Source: Bryobacterales bacterium (lineage in GTDB: Bacteria > Acidobacteriota > Terriglobia > Bryobacterales > Bryobacteraceae). Taken from it: a stretch of 10,664 nucleotides of DNA. The position numbers and the translations under genes are program-made. Below, one piece after another: positions 1-9,200 of this stretch. Every line of letters begins with the position of its first letter. Within the stretch, counting starts at the first letter, position 1. The DNA lies in contig SHUN01000051.1 in the NCBI GenBank assembly GCA_009697495.1, positions 1 to 10,664 of the forward strand, written 5' to 3'. The notes under the pieces are model-generated. The model saw only the letters and a list, made by a program, of their open reading frames with translations, had not been told where the DNA came from and made no database searches.

Positions 1-3000
1 GGGCTGCAACAAATCGTGCGCGGACTTAGCTCCAACAAGCACCAAGCGCTCTCGGGCCTCACCCTCACCGCCAAAGCCCTCTACACGGTGCTGCTGTGGA
101 AAATCACCGGCCGCCCGTTAATCGTCGTCACCGACGGAGCCAAGGAAGCCGAACTGCTTCTGGAAGCCATCCGTACATTTTTTGAAATCATCGCCGGCGG
201 CCAGCAAATGCAACCGCCGCAAATGATCCCCGCGCTCGACGTACTCCCGTCACAAGCCCTATCCCCTCACGGCGAAATCAGCGCCGAGCGCGCCGTCGGC
301 CTTTGGCGATTGGCCTCGCGCCGCGCGACCATCACCGTCACTCCCATCGGCAGCGCCCTCGCCCGGACTTACCTCGCCGCCCAATATCGCCACCTCGCCC
401 TGGAACTTCGCACGACCGAAGACATCGGCATGGACGACCTCTCCGAACATCTGCGCCGCATCGGCTACGAACAGCGCGAACCGGTGGAACGCATCGGCGA
501 ATTCTCCGTCCGCGGCGGCATCATCGACATCTTCCCCGCCGAAAGCGCGCAGCCCATTCGCATCGAACTCTTCGGCGACACGATTGAGGAAATGCGCCGT
601 TTCGACGTGCAAACGCAGCGCTCCGTGCTCAAGGTCCATGCCGCCACCATTCTGCCCCTGGCCGAACACGCCGTCCCCGGTTTTCCCGTTGCCGGCTGGG
701 AGTTCGCTCGGGTGTTACAAGACCCCCGCGAAACCAATCTCTTCGACTTGCAGTTAGACGCGCTGATCCTCCTCGATGAACCGGAACAGATCCGCGGCGC
801 GGCTGAACGCTTCTGGAAACGCCTGAATGAAAACGCGCGTTCGGAGACCGTTCCGAATAAAGCCATTTTCTATTCCGTCGAAGACTGGGCGAAAATGATC
901 GAGATCCGCGCCACGCTCGCCCTTCGCCAGTTGGAACTGATCGGCGAGTCCGGCGCCGCCCCCTCGGTCTACATTTCCACGCGGCCATCCATCGCTTTCC
1001 ATGGCGATCTGCGAGCCGCGGTTGGCGAAACGCGCACGCTGGTGGAGCAGAAAAACCGCGTCGTCTATTTCGCGCCCGCCGTTGGCGAAGTCGAGCGCCT
1101 CGCCGACATTCTGCACGAGTATCAAGTGCCGTTCCAATTGGCGCTCGATCCCGGCGACCACCCCTCGCCCTATCTGGCCGAACGCGCCCGCCTGTTTGGC
1201 TCCACCGCCAACACGATGCTCGCCCGCGGCCTCATCCGACGCGGCACCACGTTTGTGGACGCGCGCGTCACTGTGATCGGCAGCGAAGATCTCTTCGACC
1301 CTTCCGATCTGGCCGTTTCGCCAGCCATTAATCAAGGCGCCGCGGCGGCCTTCGCCTCCGACATCGCCGATCTCAAAGTGGGTGATTTTGTCGTCCACGT
1401 CACCCACGGCGTCGGCAAATTCCTTGGCATCAAAGAACTCGCCCAAGGCGACGATCAGAAGGGCGATTTTCTGTTGTTGGAATACGCCGGCGAGGCGCGG
1501 CTCTACGTTCCCATGACGCGGCTCGACCTCGTCCAGAAGTACCGAGGCGCGGGCGAGCAGAAGCCATCCGTGGACCGTCTCGGCGGCGTCACCTGGGCCA
1601 GGACCAAGACGCGCGTCAAAGCGAAAATGCGCGACATGGCCGAAGAGCTTTTGAAGCTCTACGCCGCGCGCAAAATGTCGGAGGGTTTTGCCTACTCGCC
1701 CGATTCCAACTGGCAGCGCGAGTTCGAAGACGCCTTTGAATACACCCCGACAACGGATCAGTTGCAAGCCGTCAGCGAGATCAAACGCGACCTCGAGCGG
1801 GCGCAGCCGATGGACCGCCTGCTGTGCGGTGACGTCGGCTTCGGCAAGACGGAAGTCGCCATGCGCGCGGCCTTCAAAGCACTCGGCGACGGCAAGCAGG
1901 TGGCTGTGTTGACGCCAACCACGGTGCTCTGCTTCCAGCATTTCGAATCTTTCAAACGGCGCTTCGCCAGCTTCCCCGTTCGCGTGGAAATGCTCAGCCG
2001 CTTCCGCTCCGCCGCCGAAACCAAGCAGGTTCTGGAAGATCTGAAGTTTGGCAAAGTGGACATCGTCATCGGCACGCACCGGATCTTGTCGAAGGATGTC
2101 GAATACGCCGACCTCGGCCTCCTCGTCGTTGACGAAGAACAGCGATTCGGCGTCCGCCACAAAGAACGCCTCAAAGACATTCGCAAGAACATCGACGTGC
2201 TGACAATGAGCGCGACGCCGATTCCGCGCACGCTGCACATGTCGATGCTGGGCCTCCGCGACATGTCTGTGATTGAAACCCCGCCCAAAGACCGTTTGGC
2301 CATCCAGACCACCGTGGCGATCTTCAACGAAGATCTGGTGAAGGCCGCCATTGAGACCGAAGTCCTGCGCGGCGGGCAGGTTTATTTCGTTCACAACCGC
2401 GTCGAGTCGATTTATCAGCGGGCCATGTGGCTGCAGAACGCGATGCCGCAAGTGCGCGTCGGCGTGGGCCACGGGCAGTTGCCGGAAGCCGAACTGGAGC
2501 GCGTGCTGCTCGGCTTCATGAAGCACGAGTACGACGTGTTCGTCTGCACCACGATTGTCGAAAACGGCTTGGATATCCCGCTCGCGAACACCATCATCAT
2601 CGAGAATGCCGAGCGCCACGGGCTGTCGGAGTTGTATCAATTGCGCGGGCGCGTCGGCCGGTCGAATCGCCGCGCTTACGCCTACTTGCTGGTGCCGCCC
2701 AATACGGAGCTATCGGAAGTCGCGCGCAAACGTCTGGCCGCGCTCCGCGAGTTCAGCGACCTGGGCGCTGGCTTCAAAATCGCGGCGCTCGATTTGGAAC
2801 TGCGCGGCTGTGGAAGCCTGCTCGGCGGAGAGCAGCACGGCCACATTGAGTCCGTCGGCTTCGACACGTATTTGAAGCTGCTCGATTCCATGGTGCGCGA
2901 ATTGAAGGGCGAAGATATGCCGCCGGAAATCCATTCCACCATCACGCTCGGAGTCGATCTGCGGATTCCCAACACCTATATCGGCGAAGAAATCCAGCGG

Positions 3001-3438
3001 CTGCGCACGTACAAAAAACTCGCCGGCGTAGAGAACGCGGCGGAGCAGCAACGGGTGCTCGACGAGATGGCCGACCGCTATGGGCCAGTGCCGGACATGG
3101 TGCGGCAATTGGCAGAGTTTTCTCTTCTCCGGGCTATCGCGCAACGGCTGGGCGTGGAGTCCATCGACCGCCGGCAAGGATTTTTCAACATGAAAATTCA
3201 CCCGGAGGCCCGCATCAGCCCGGAGAATTTGATGGCGCTAGTCGCCGGTACGCCGGGGTGTCAATTCACGCCGGCCGGCGTGCTGCGCATGCCCGCCGAT
3301 CCGTGGCCGGCATCGAAGCCAGAGGCCATGCTGCGGCACTTGCAGGAATGTTTGCGGAAGCTCGATCCGGGGCCGGTGACGCCAACCGGGACACACCGGG
3401 CCCGTACCGGCACACCCGAAACACCTGTAACCCATTGA
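1..3438 (+). CDS. mfd: Transcription-repair coupling factor Mfd (5' end outside window)
   Basis: Mfd is an ATP-dependent DNA translocase that removes RNA polymerase stalled at lesions and recruits UvrA for nucleotide excision repair in the cytoplasm. Numbering from the GTG at 16, the order of parts is: UvrB-like N-terminal region (about 1-340); CarD-like RNA polymerase interaction domain starting near 455 (VGDFVVHVTHGVGKFLG); Walker A GDVGFGKTE at about 605-613; DEEQ box at 706-709; helicase motifs V-VI at about 850-883 (GLDIP, then QLRGRVGRS); and a TRCF C-terminal domain. The reading frame is open through base 1, and the first residues (LSGLTLTAKALY) already lie inside the N-terminal domain. 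The GTG at 16 is therefore probably internal, and a few tens of residues are likely missing upstream. The last ~25 residues are a low-complexity Pro/Thr tail. The next gene follows after 48 bases. Identity is near certain. Confidence 0.97.
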   Translation, partial: GLQQIVRGLSSNKHQALSGLTLTAKALYTVLLWKITGRPLIVVTDGAKEAELLLEAIRTFFEIIAGGQQMQPPQMIPALDVLPSQALSPHGEISAERAVGLWRLASRRATITVTPIGSALARTYLAAQYRHLALELRTTEDIGMDDLSEHLRRIGYEQREPVERIGEFSVRGGIIDIFPAESAQPIRIELFGDTIEEMRRFDVQTQRSVLKVHAATILPLAEHAVPGFPVAGWEFARVLQDPRETNLFDLQLDALILLDEPEQIRGAAERFWKRLNENARSETVPNKAIFYSVEDWAKMIEIRATLALRQLELIGESGAAPSVYISTRPSIAFHGDLRAAVGETRTLVEQKNRVVYFAPAVGEVERLADILHEYQVPFQLALDPGDHPSPYLAERARLFGSTANTMLARGLIRRGTTFVDARVTVIGSEDLFDPSDLAVSPAINQGAAAAFASDIADLKVGDFVVHVTHGVGKFLGIKELAQGDDQKGDFLLLEYAGEARLYVPMTRLDLVQKYRGAGEQKPSVDRLGGVTWARTKTRVKAKMRDMAEELLKLYAARKMSEGFAYSPDSNWQREFEDAFEYTPTTDQLQAVSEIKRDLERAQPMDRLLCGDVGFGKTEVAMRAAFKALGDGKQVAVLTPTTVLCFQHFESFKRRFASFPVRVEMLSRFRSAAETKQVLEDLKFGKVDIVIGTHRILSKDVEYADLGLLVVDEEQRFGVRHKERLKDIRKNIDVLTMSATPIPRTLHMSMLGLRDMSVIETPPKDRLAIQTTVAIFNEDLVKAAIETEVLRGGQVYFVHNRVESIYQRAMWLQNAMPQVRVGVGHGQLPEAELERVLLGFMKHEYDVFVCTTIVENGLDIPLANTIIIENAERHGLSELYQLRGRVGRSNRRAYAYLLVPPNTELSEVARKRLAALREFSDLGAGFKIAALDLELRGCGSLLGGEQHGHIESVGFDTYLKLLDSMVRELKGEDMPPEIHSTITLGVDLRIPNTYIGEEIQRLRTYKKLAGVENAAEQQRVLDEMADRYGPVPDMVRQLAEFSLLRAIAQRLGVESIDRRQGFFNMKIHPEARISPENLMALVAGTPGCQFTPAGVLRMPADPWPASKPEAMLRHLQECLRKLDPGPVTPTGTHRARTGTPETPVTH

Positions 3439-3486
3439 TTCCCCGTTTTGGCCGGAGGCTTGCACGAGGTATTATGGGAGAAGCTT

Positions 3487-4626
3487 ATGCCGCACCGTTT
3501 CCTGTTGCTCTGTATCGCCGCCGCGACCGTCCTGTCCGCCGCTGACCCGATTGTCATCGAACAAATCGTGGCCAAGGTGAACGGCGAAATCATCACGCGT
3601 TCCGAATTGGAGCGAATGAAACGCGGCATGGCCGAAGAGATGAAGGCCAATAACGCCAACGCCGCCGACATCGCCAAGGCGATTCAGGAACGCGAAAAAG
3701 ACTTCCTTCGCGAAAAGATCGACACGATGCTGTTGGTGCAGAAGGGCCGCGACCTCACGATCAATCTGGACCCCGACGTTACGAAATATATCGCCGACCT
3801 CCAGCGCAAATCCAAGATCGCCGACGTCGACAAATTCCACGCCTACATACGGGAAAATACCGGCATGCCGTATGAAGATTACCGGGCGGAAATCAAGAAC
3901 AACATGCTGACTCGCCGCGTCATCGGCCAGGAAGTCAGCTCCAAAATCGTCATTCCGAAAGCGGAGCTGCGCAAGTTCTACGACGAACACAAGAACGACT
4001 ATCAGCGCGAAGAACGCGTATTCCTGCGCGAAATTTTCCTGACGTTGGATGGCAAAGCCGAGGCCGAAAAGCTGGCCGTGGAAAAGAAGGCCAAGGATCT
4101 GGTGGCCCGCGCGCGCAAGGGCGAAAAGTTCAATGAATTGGCGCGCGATAACTCCGATTCCGAAACGGCGAAGAGTGAAGGCGAACTGCCGCCGTCGAAA
4201 AAAGGCGAGTTGCGGAAAGAGCTGGAAGATAAAGTTTGGGCGGCAAAAAAGAATGAAGTATTGGACCCGATGCCGTTCCCTAACGGCTGGCTGATTTTAA
4301 AAGTGGAGGAACACCACCAAGCCGGGCTTGCCGAATTCGAAGAGGTGGAAGGCGAAGTGATGAACCGGCTTTTCGAACCGCGCATGCAGCCCGCCGTGCG
4401 CGAATACCTCACCAAATTGCGTTCCGACGCGTTCCTGGAGATTCGGGAAGGCTACGTCGACACCGCCGCCGCCGCTGGCAAATCAACGCGTTGGAGCGAC
4501 CCGATGCAATTGAAACCGGAGACCGTGACGCGCGCCGAAGTAGCGAATCAGAAGCGGCGCAAGCGTCTGCTGTTCGTTCCCGTGCCGGGCACTTCCACCG
4601 GGAATATTTCCACATCGAAGTCATAG
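3487..4626 (+). CDS. SurA/PpiC-like periplasmic peptidyl-prolyl isomerase and chaperone
   Basis: This 379-residue exported protein probably helps fold or escort outer-membrane proteins in the periplasm. Residues 1-19 form a signal peptide (MPHRFLLLCIAAATVLSA, cleavage near AAD). Next comes a SurA_N-like helical domain starting with a typical strand-helix (IVAKVNGEIITRSELE). A single parvulin-type domain spans about 175-281 (FNELARDNSDSETAKSEGEL, later FPNGWLILKVEEH). SurA of enterobacteria has two parvulin domains; only one is seen here, and the usual GGDLG motif is degenerate (EGELP), so isomerase activity may be weak and chaperone function dominant. The ATG at 3487 is chosen because GGGAG at 3476-3480 lies 6 bases upstream and the signal peptide begins there; an in-frame TTG at 3448 would put a charged extension before it. 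The C-terminus (about 340-379) is basic and unassigned. Known family, inferred role; PpiC/PpiD-like naming is equally possible. Confidence 0.88.
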   Translation: MPHRFLLLCIAAATVLSAADPIVIEQIVAKVNGEIITRSELERMKRGMAEEMKANNANAADIAKAIQEREKDFLREKIDTMLLVQKGRDLTINLDPDVTKYIADLQRKSKIADVDKFHAYIRENTGMPYEDYRAEIKNNMLTRRVIGQEVSSKIVIPKAELRKFYDEHKNDYQREERVFLREIFLTLDGKAEAEKLAVEKKAKDLVARARKGEKFNELARDNSDSETAKSEGELPPSKKGELRKELEDKVWAAKKNEVLDPMPFPNGWLILKVEEHHQAGLAEFEEVEGEVMNRLFEPRMQPAVREYLTKLRSDAFLEIREGYVDTAAAAGKSTRWSDPMQLKPETVTRAEVANQKRRKRLLFVPVPGTSTGNISTSKS

Positions 4627-4640
4627 CCTGCTAACCTGAA

Positions 4641-4656
4641 ATCCGATATATCGGAT
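4641..4656. repeat. 16-base perfect palindrome spanning the start of the YhaM-like gene
   Basis: The sequence ATCCGATATATCGGAT reads identically on both strands, and its last two bases are the AT of the ATG at 4655. It occupies the position where a ribosome binding site would be expected, and none is otherwise visible in the 28-base gap. It could be a dimeric repressor operator or an RNA element that affects initiation. A hairpin would have little or no loop, so a DNA-binding site is the more natural reading. Function is not shown. Confidence 0.6.
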
Positions 4657-5734
4657 GAAATTATTCGCGAACGAACTCGAAGCCAACCAGCAAGTCCAAA
4701 CGACTTTCCTGGTTTTGAACAAGGATGTCCGTCAGAAAAAGACGGGTGAACCTTACCTCTCCCTGGTGCTGGGAGACAAGACGGGCGAAATTGACGCCAA
4801 AATGTGGGACGGCGTCGCCGAGATCGTCGACACGTTCGAGCGCAACGATTACGTCAAGATTCGCGGCCAGGCCACGGTCTATCAGAACAAGCTGCAACTG
4901 CGTGTCGACCGCCTGCTGCGCGCCGACGAGCGCGACGTGGAACCGGCCGACTATTTCCCGGCTTCCAAACGCGATCGCGACGAAATGTACGCCGAGTTAA
5001 TGGGCTACATCGACACCATGCGCAATCCGCATTTGAAGGCGCTGTTGGAGGCGTTCTTCGCTGACACCGAAATCGCGCGGCGTTACAAAACGGCCCCGGC
5101 GGCAAAGACCATTCACCATGCCTGGATTGGCGGTTTGATTGAACACGTGCTGTCGCTGATGACATTGGCGCGGTTCACCGCTCGCCATTATCCGGAAGTC
5201 GATGAAGACCTGCTTCTCACCGGCGTTGTCCTCCACGACATCGGCAAGATCCACGAACTGACGTATGACCGCGGATTCGGCTATTCCGATGAAGGGCAGT
5301 TGATCGGTCATATTCTCATCGCGCTGCGAATGCTGGATGAAAAAATCCGCGAAGTGCCCGGCTTCCCGCCGAAGTTACGCCTGTTGGTGGAGCATCTCAT
5401 CGCCAGCCATCACGGTGAAATGGCGTTCGGCTCGCCGAAGGTACCGTGCTTCCTGGAGGCCATGCTGCTGCATCATCTCGATAACCTCGATTCGAAGATG
5501 GAGACGGTGCGGACCATCGTCAAGCGCGATGCACTGCTCGACGGTAACTTCACCGGATACGCCCCGATGCTCGAACGGAGCCTGCTGAAGAAGGAGCGTT
5601 TCCTGGCCGAGGAACAGGTCGCCCCGCCCGCGCCGCAGCCGGTGGCGCCTGCCCCAAAACAAGGGAAGCCCGTGCCGACTACCGGGTCGCTCTTCGGAGA
5701 TAAACTGAGCTCCGCGCTGGACGACGGGAAGTAG
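4655..5734 (+). CDS. YhaM-like 3'-5' exoribonuclease: OB-fold plus HD domain
   Basis: This is a 359-residue cytoplasmic protein. Residues ~1-90 resemble an OB-fold nucleic-acid-binding domain (LSLVLGDKTGEIDAKMWD, then YVKIRGQATVYQNKLQLRVD). Residues ~150-300 form a metal-dependent HD phosphohydrolase domain: H154-H155, H164 in GGLIEHVLSL, the HD pair H194-D195 in VLHDIGK, H252-H253 in ASHHGE, and H273-H274 with D276 in LLHHLDNLD. This order matches the YhaM/CBF1 family of Gram-positive 3'-5' exoribonucleases. The ~40 C-terminal residues are Pro/Ala/Lys-rich and probably disordered, which makes it longer than YhaM (about 314 residues). The gap to the preceding gene is 28 bases, and the BlaI gene begins 4 bases after its stop. 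There is no Shine-Dalgarno upstream; a perfect palindrome occupies that place and includes the AT of the start codon. Domain assignment is firm; RNA as substrate is inferred from family. Confidence 0.87.
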   Translation: MKLFANELEANQQVQTTFLVLNKDVRQKKTGEPYLSLVLGDKTGEIDAKMWDGVAEIVDTFERNDYVKIRGQATVYQNKLQLRVDRLLRADERDVEPADYFPASKRDRDEMYAELMGYIDTMRNPHLKALLEAFFADTEIARRYKTAPAAKTIHHAWIGGLIEHVLSLMTLARFTARHYPEVDEDLLLTGVVLHDIGKIHELTYDRGFGYSDEGQLIGHILIALRMLDEKIREVPGFPPKLRLLVEHLIASHHGEMAFGSPKVPCFLEAMLLHHLDNLDSKMETVRTIVKRDALLDGNFTGYAPMLERSLLKKERFLAEEQVAPPAPQPVAPAPKQGKPVPTTGSLFGDKLSSALDDGK

Positions 5735-5738
5735 ACTT

Positions 5739-6125
5739 ATGGCGCGCCGTTCCGGGCATTCTCCGCTCCCGCCGCCACTGGAAATGGCGTGCCTCGGGGT
5801 ACTTTGGACCATGCGCGAAGGGACTGTAAAGGACGTGGCGAACGCCTTGGCCCCGCGCCAGGCGTTCGCCTACACGACCGTTATGACGCTGCTCGAACGG
5901 CTCGTCAAACGTGGCCATCTCGCTCGCCGCAAATCGGGCCGAAGCTTCGTCTACGCGCCCGCGCAAGACCCGGCGGAATTGCGGGAGATCGCCATCAACG
6001 AATTGGCGCGAGACTACTTCGGAGGCTCCCGAAAATCGCTGCGGGAGTGGCTCGACGGAGCGCCCGCCGTCCAGCCGGAACCGGAAGAACCGGCAATCGA
6101 ACGCATCGACACCGCGCTGCTCTAA
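5739..6125 (+). CDS. BlaI/MecI/CopY-family transcriptional repressor
   Basis: This is a 128-residue dimeric winged-helix repressor. The N-terminal domain (about 10-75) shows the family pattern: LEMACLGVLWTMREGTVKDV, then YTTVMTLLERLVKRGHLARR as the recognition helix and RSFVYAPA as the wing strand. The C-terminal half (PAELREIAINELARDYFGGS) matches the dimerisation region, and the tail is acidic. In BlaI/MecI systems the repressor is usually followed by a BlaR1/MecR1 M56 metalloprotease sensor that triggers its cleavage; none follows here. The gene starts 4 bases after the YhaM-like stop, with GGGAAG at 5726-5731 as ribosome binding site 7 bases from the ATG, so it is probably co-transcribed with the upstream genes. 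The receptor gene is 158 bases downstream and is a possible target. Family assignment is firm; the regulated genes and signal are unknown. Confidence 0.9.
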   Translation: MARRSGHSPLPPPLEMACLGVLWTMREGTVKDVANALAPRQAFAYTTVMTLLERLVKRGHLARRKSGRSFVYAPAQDPAELREIAINELARDYFGGSRKSLREWLDGAPAVQPEPEEPAIERIDTALL

Positions 6126-6283
6126 TCCGGATCTTCGCATCTCCTTTCATTTGTTGCAGTTCCATTTTTCCATAGATACCGCTCCCAAAATCTGTATAGT
6201 AACTCCATTAAAATCAGTGAGATACAGCTTGCAGTGCGTGCTCCCCGTGATTACAATAAAGGTGCATAGGTGTTTTTAACATT
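6126..6283. other. AT-richer intergenic region before the receptor gene
   Basis: This gap between the BlaI-family gene and the receptor gene is visibly richer in A and T than its surroundings. No terminator hairpin is visible after the repressor stop. Contents are the promoter at 6229-6257, a second possible -10 hexamer TATAGT at 6195-6200 without a good -35, and an inverted pair CTGTAT/ATACAG at 6192-6197 and 6222-6227 just upstream of the -35 box. No RNA gene or small reading frame is supported. Confidence 0.6.
6229..6257 (+). promoter_or_regulatory. Predicted sigma-70-type promoter of the receptor gene
   Basis: TTGCAG (6229-6234) and TACAAT (6252-6257) are separated by exactly 17 bases, in the AT-richer gap ahead of the receptor. 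The -10 box matches the consensus at five of six positions and the -35 at the three strongest positions (TTG). Transcription would start near 6264, giving a leader of about 20 bases before the ATG at 6284. The leader contains only a weak AGGTG (6268-6272) as ribosome binding site. Read by eye. Confidence 0.55.
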
Positions 6284-9200
6284 ATGAGAAAAACAATAGT
6301 ACTCACCATCTTTAGCGCGCTGCTGACAATGTCTGTCGCCGCGCAAACCATTACTGGAGCGTTCACTGGAACGCTCGCCGACCAATCCGGCGCCGTTGTT
6401 CCGAACGCCAAAGGGACTGCCACCAACGTTGGCACAAACGTGACCTACGCGGCCCAAAGCAACGACTCCGGTGTTTACAATCTCCTGTTCCTCCCTGTCG
6501 GCAGCTATACCTTGGCCGCCGAAGTGAAGGGCTTCAAGAGAGCTACCGCCGGCCCCTTCGGCCTCCAAGTAAATCAAACAGCGCGTATCGACTTCAAGCT
6601 GGAAGTCGGCGAGACCACGCAGTCAGTCGAAATCACAGCCGCCGCGCCGGTTTTGCAGACGGAATCGACGCAGACGGGCGAATCGCTCGGTTCCAAACAG
6701 CTCACCGAACTGCCGCTGAAGGGCCGCAATTTTGTCGCGCTAACGTTGCTCGTCCCCGGCGCGGTGTCGCCGAATCCGGAAGGGATGAACAGCCGCTTTG
6801 GCGCGCGTCCTTACGTCAATGGCAATCGCGAACAGACGAACAACTTCATGCTCGACGGCGTGGACGTCAATGACTCCATTGACAACCGCGTCGGCTACTC
6901 GCCCAATGTCGATGCCCTCGAAGAAGTGAAGGTTCTCACCGGCAACGCCGCCGCCGACTACGGCAACTCCGGCGGAGCCACGGTCATGATGTCCATCAAG
7001 AGCGGCACCAATAAATTCCACGGCAACGTGTTTGAATTCCTGCAGAACGACAAGTTGAACGCCAACGGGTACTTCCGCAACCGCAACGTCAATACCGCCA
7101 CGCGCACCGGTTTCAAGCGCAATATCTTCGGCGGCACGCTCGGCGGACCGATCAAGCGGAACAAGGCGTTCTTCTTCATCGATTACGAAGGGACGATGCA
7201 GCGCACCGACGGACCGGCCTCGGCCAGCGTTGCGCCGCAGGACTGGCGGAACGGCGACCTGAGCCGGTTCCCGAACGCCCAGATCACGGACCCGACCAAC
7301 GGCCAGCCGTTCCCAAACAAACAGATCCCGGTGGCCCGATTCAATCCCGTCGCCCGTTTCCTGTTCGCGAACCCCACTCTCTACCCGCTACCCACGCAGG
7401 CGGGCGCCGGTCCGCTCGGCGTTGCCGGCAACTATGCCGGAGGTTCAGCCTCCAAGCTGAACAATCACCAGGCTGACGCCAAAGTCGATTACCGCCCTTC
7501 CGATAAAGACGCCTTGATGGCGCGCTGGTCGATCGGCCGTTATGAGTCCATCGGCAGCCGCGCCGCGTTGCCCACCAGCATGACCAGCGGCCAGGAAGGC
7601 CCAACCTCTTCGTGGGTCGCCAACTGGAACCGGACCATATCCCCCACCATCGTCAACGAAGCGCGTTTTTCTTTCTCGCGCATCCAAATTGACGACGTCA
7701 CCATCGACTGGAGCGGCCAGCTTGGTAAGGACGGCAACCAAAAGTTCGGCATCCCCGGCGGGCAGCCGATCGCCGGTCTCAGCGCAGTTGGACTCGGCGG
7801 CGGCCTCAGCGGTATCGGCGCCGGCGGCACCTTGTCCAACACCGTCGACAAGAAGTACATCATCTACGACAACCTTACCTGGCAGAAGGGCAAGCACCTC
7901 ATCAAGATGGGGACGCAGTTGATGAAGTACAACCAGGACCGTTACTATTCCGGCAACAACGGAGTACTCGGCCTCTTCCGCTACACCGGCACCTATACCG
8001 GCCTCGACCTCGCGGACTTCCTCACAGATTCGTTGAACGGCAAAGGCCGCGGCGCGCAGGCCGATCCCTGGGGCCACCGATTCTGGCGTACGGCCTTATT
8101 TTTCCAGGACGATATCAAAGTCTTCCGGACGTTCACGCTGAACATCGGCATGCGCTGGGAATACATGCAGCCCATCTATGAGAAGGATAATCGCCAAATC
8201 AACGTAAACACCTTCTCGGGTGATCTCGTTCGCCCAGGCGGCGAGTTCGGCAATGCTCTCTATAAGGGCTACAACAAGCAGTACATGCCCCGCATCGGAT
8301 TCGCCTGGACCCCGCACCAGTTCAACAACAAACTGGTTGTCCGTGGCGGCTATGCCTACCAGAGCTTCATGGAAGGTACCGGCGCCAACCTCCGTTTGCC
8401 TCTAAATCCGCCGTTCTTCGTGGAGACGGATTTCAGCTATGATCCGCGTACGCCTGGCACCATCCGCACCGGTTTCGCCGATGCGGTCACAGGAAATGTG
8501 ACCCTCGACATGCCGCGCCCCGCCGCCGCCGGCGTCGTTCCCCAACTCCAGGGCCGCGCCTGGGACCTCAACCTCCGGCCCCAGACCACCAGCCAGATCA
8601 ACTTCACCCTCGAGTATCAGTTCGACAACTCAACCTCTTTGCAGGCCGGTTACGTAGGCCAGCAGGGAACGCACCTTGTCGCCCCCGTGGAGGCCAATCA
8701 ACCTCTCGCCGGCGTCGGCCCGTTCGTCACCTGGACGAACTTGAACCTTCGCCGTCCGTTGATCAACAAACTGCCGAACCTCGGCAACATCGCTCGCACG
8801 GAATCCTCGGCGACGATGGATTACCACTCGCTGCAGATGGTCGGACGCCGCAAGTTCGCCGCCGGATTTGACTTCCTGGCGTCCTATACCTACGGCAAAA
8901 CGCTTACCGATAACCTCGGCTACTACGGCAGCGGGCTCACCGCCGGCGAAGGCGCCTATTGGCAGAACGCTTATGACCGCAAGTCCAACCGCGGTCCAGC
9001 GTTCTTCGACATCCGCAACAACTTCACCATCGCCGGAAGCTGCTTCCTCCCGGCCGGCAAAGGCAAGAAGTTTGGCGGCGGTATGAGCAAGACGGCCGAT
9101 CTCATTCTCGGCGGCTGGAATGCCAACTACTCAGTGGCCACGCGCACCGGTGTGCCCATCACCGTTCGCGCTCTGGACCTCACTGGTCAAGCTGTTCGCG

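Noticed and set aside
754..2640. A 628-codon open frame on the - strand opposite mfd
   Set aside because: It mirrors the codon periodicity of mfd, has no recognisable domain, and overlaps a certain gene completely; it is a GC-rich antisense shadow.
3370..3420. Possible hairpin in the mfd C-terminal coding tail (GGGCCGGTG with CACCGGGCCC)
   Set aside because: The pairing needs a bulge, lies inside the coding region, and has no T-run; it is explained by a GC-rich low-complexity tail.
3470..3475. TATTAT as a -10 box for the SurA-like gene
   Set aside because: A start from it would fall on the ribosome binding site, and the matching -35 is poor; an operon with mfd is simpler.
3448..3486. Upstream TTG start for the SurA-like gene
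   Set aside because: It would add 13 residues ahead of a clean signal peptide; the ATG at 3487 has a well-spaced GGGAG.
4655..5734. HD-GYP cyclic-di-GMP phosphodiesterase reading of the HD protein
   Set aside because: No GYP motif is present, and an OB-fold precedes the HD domain as in YhaM-type exoribonucleases.
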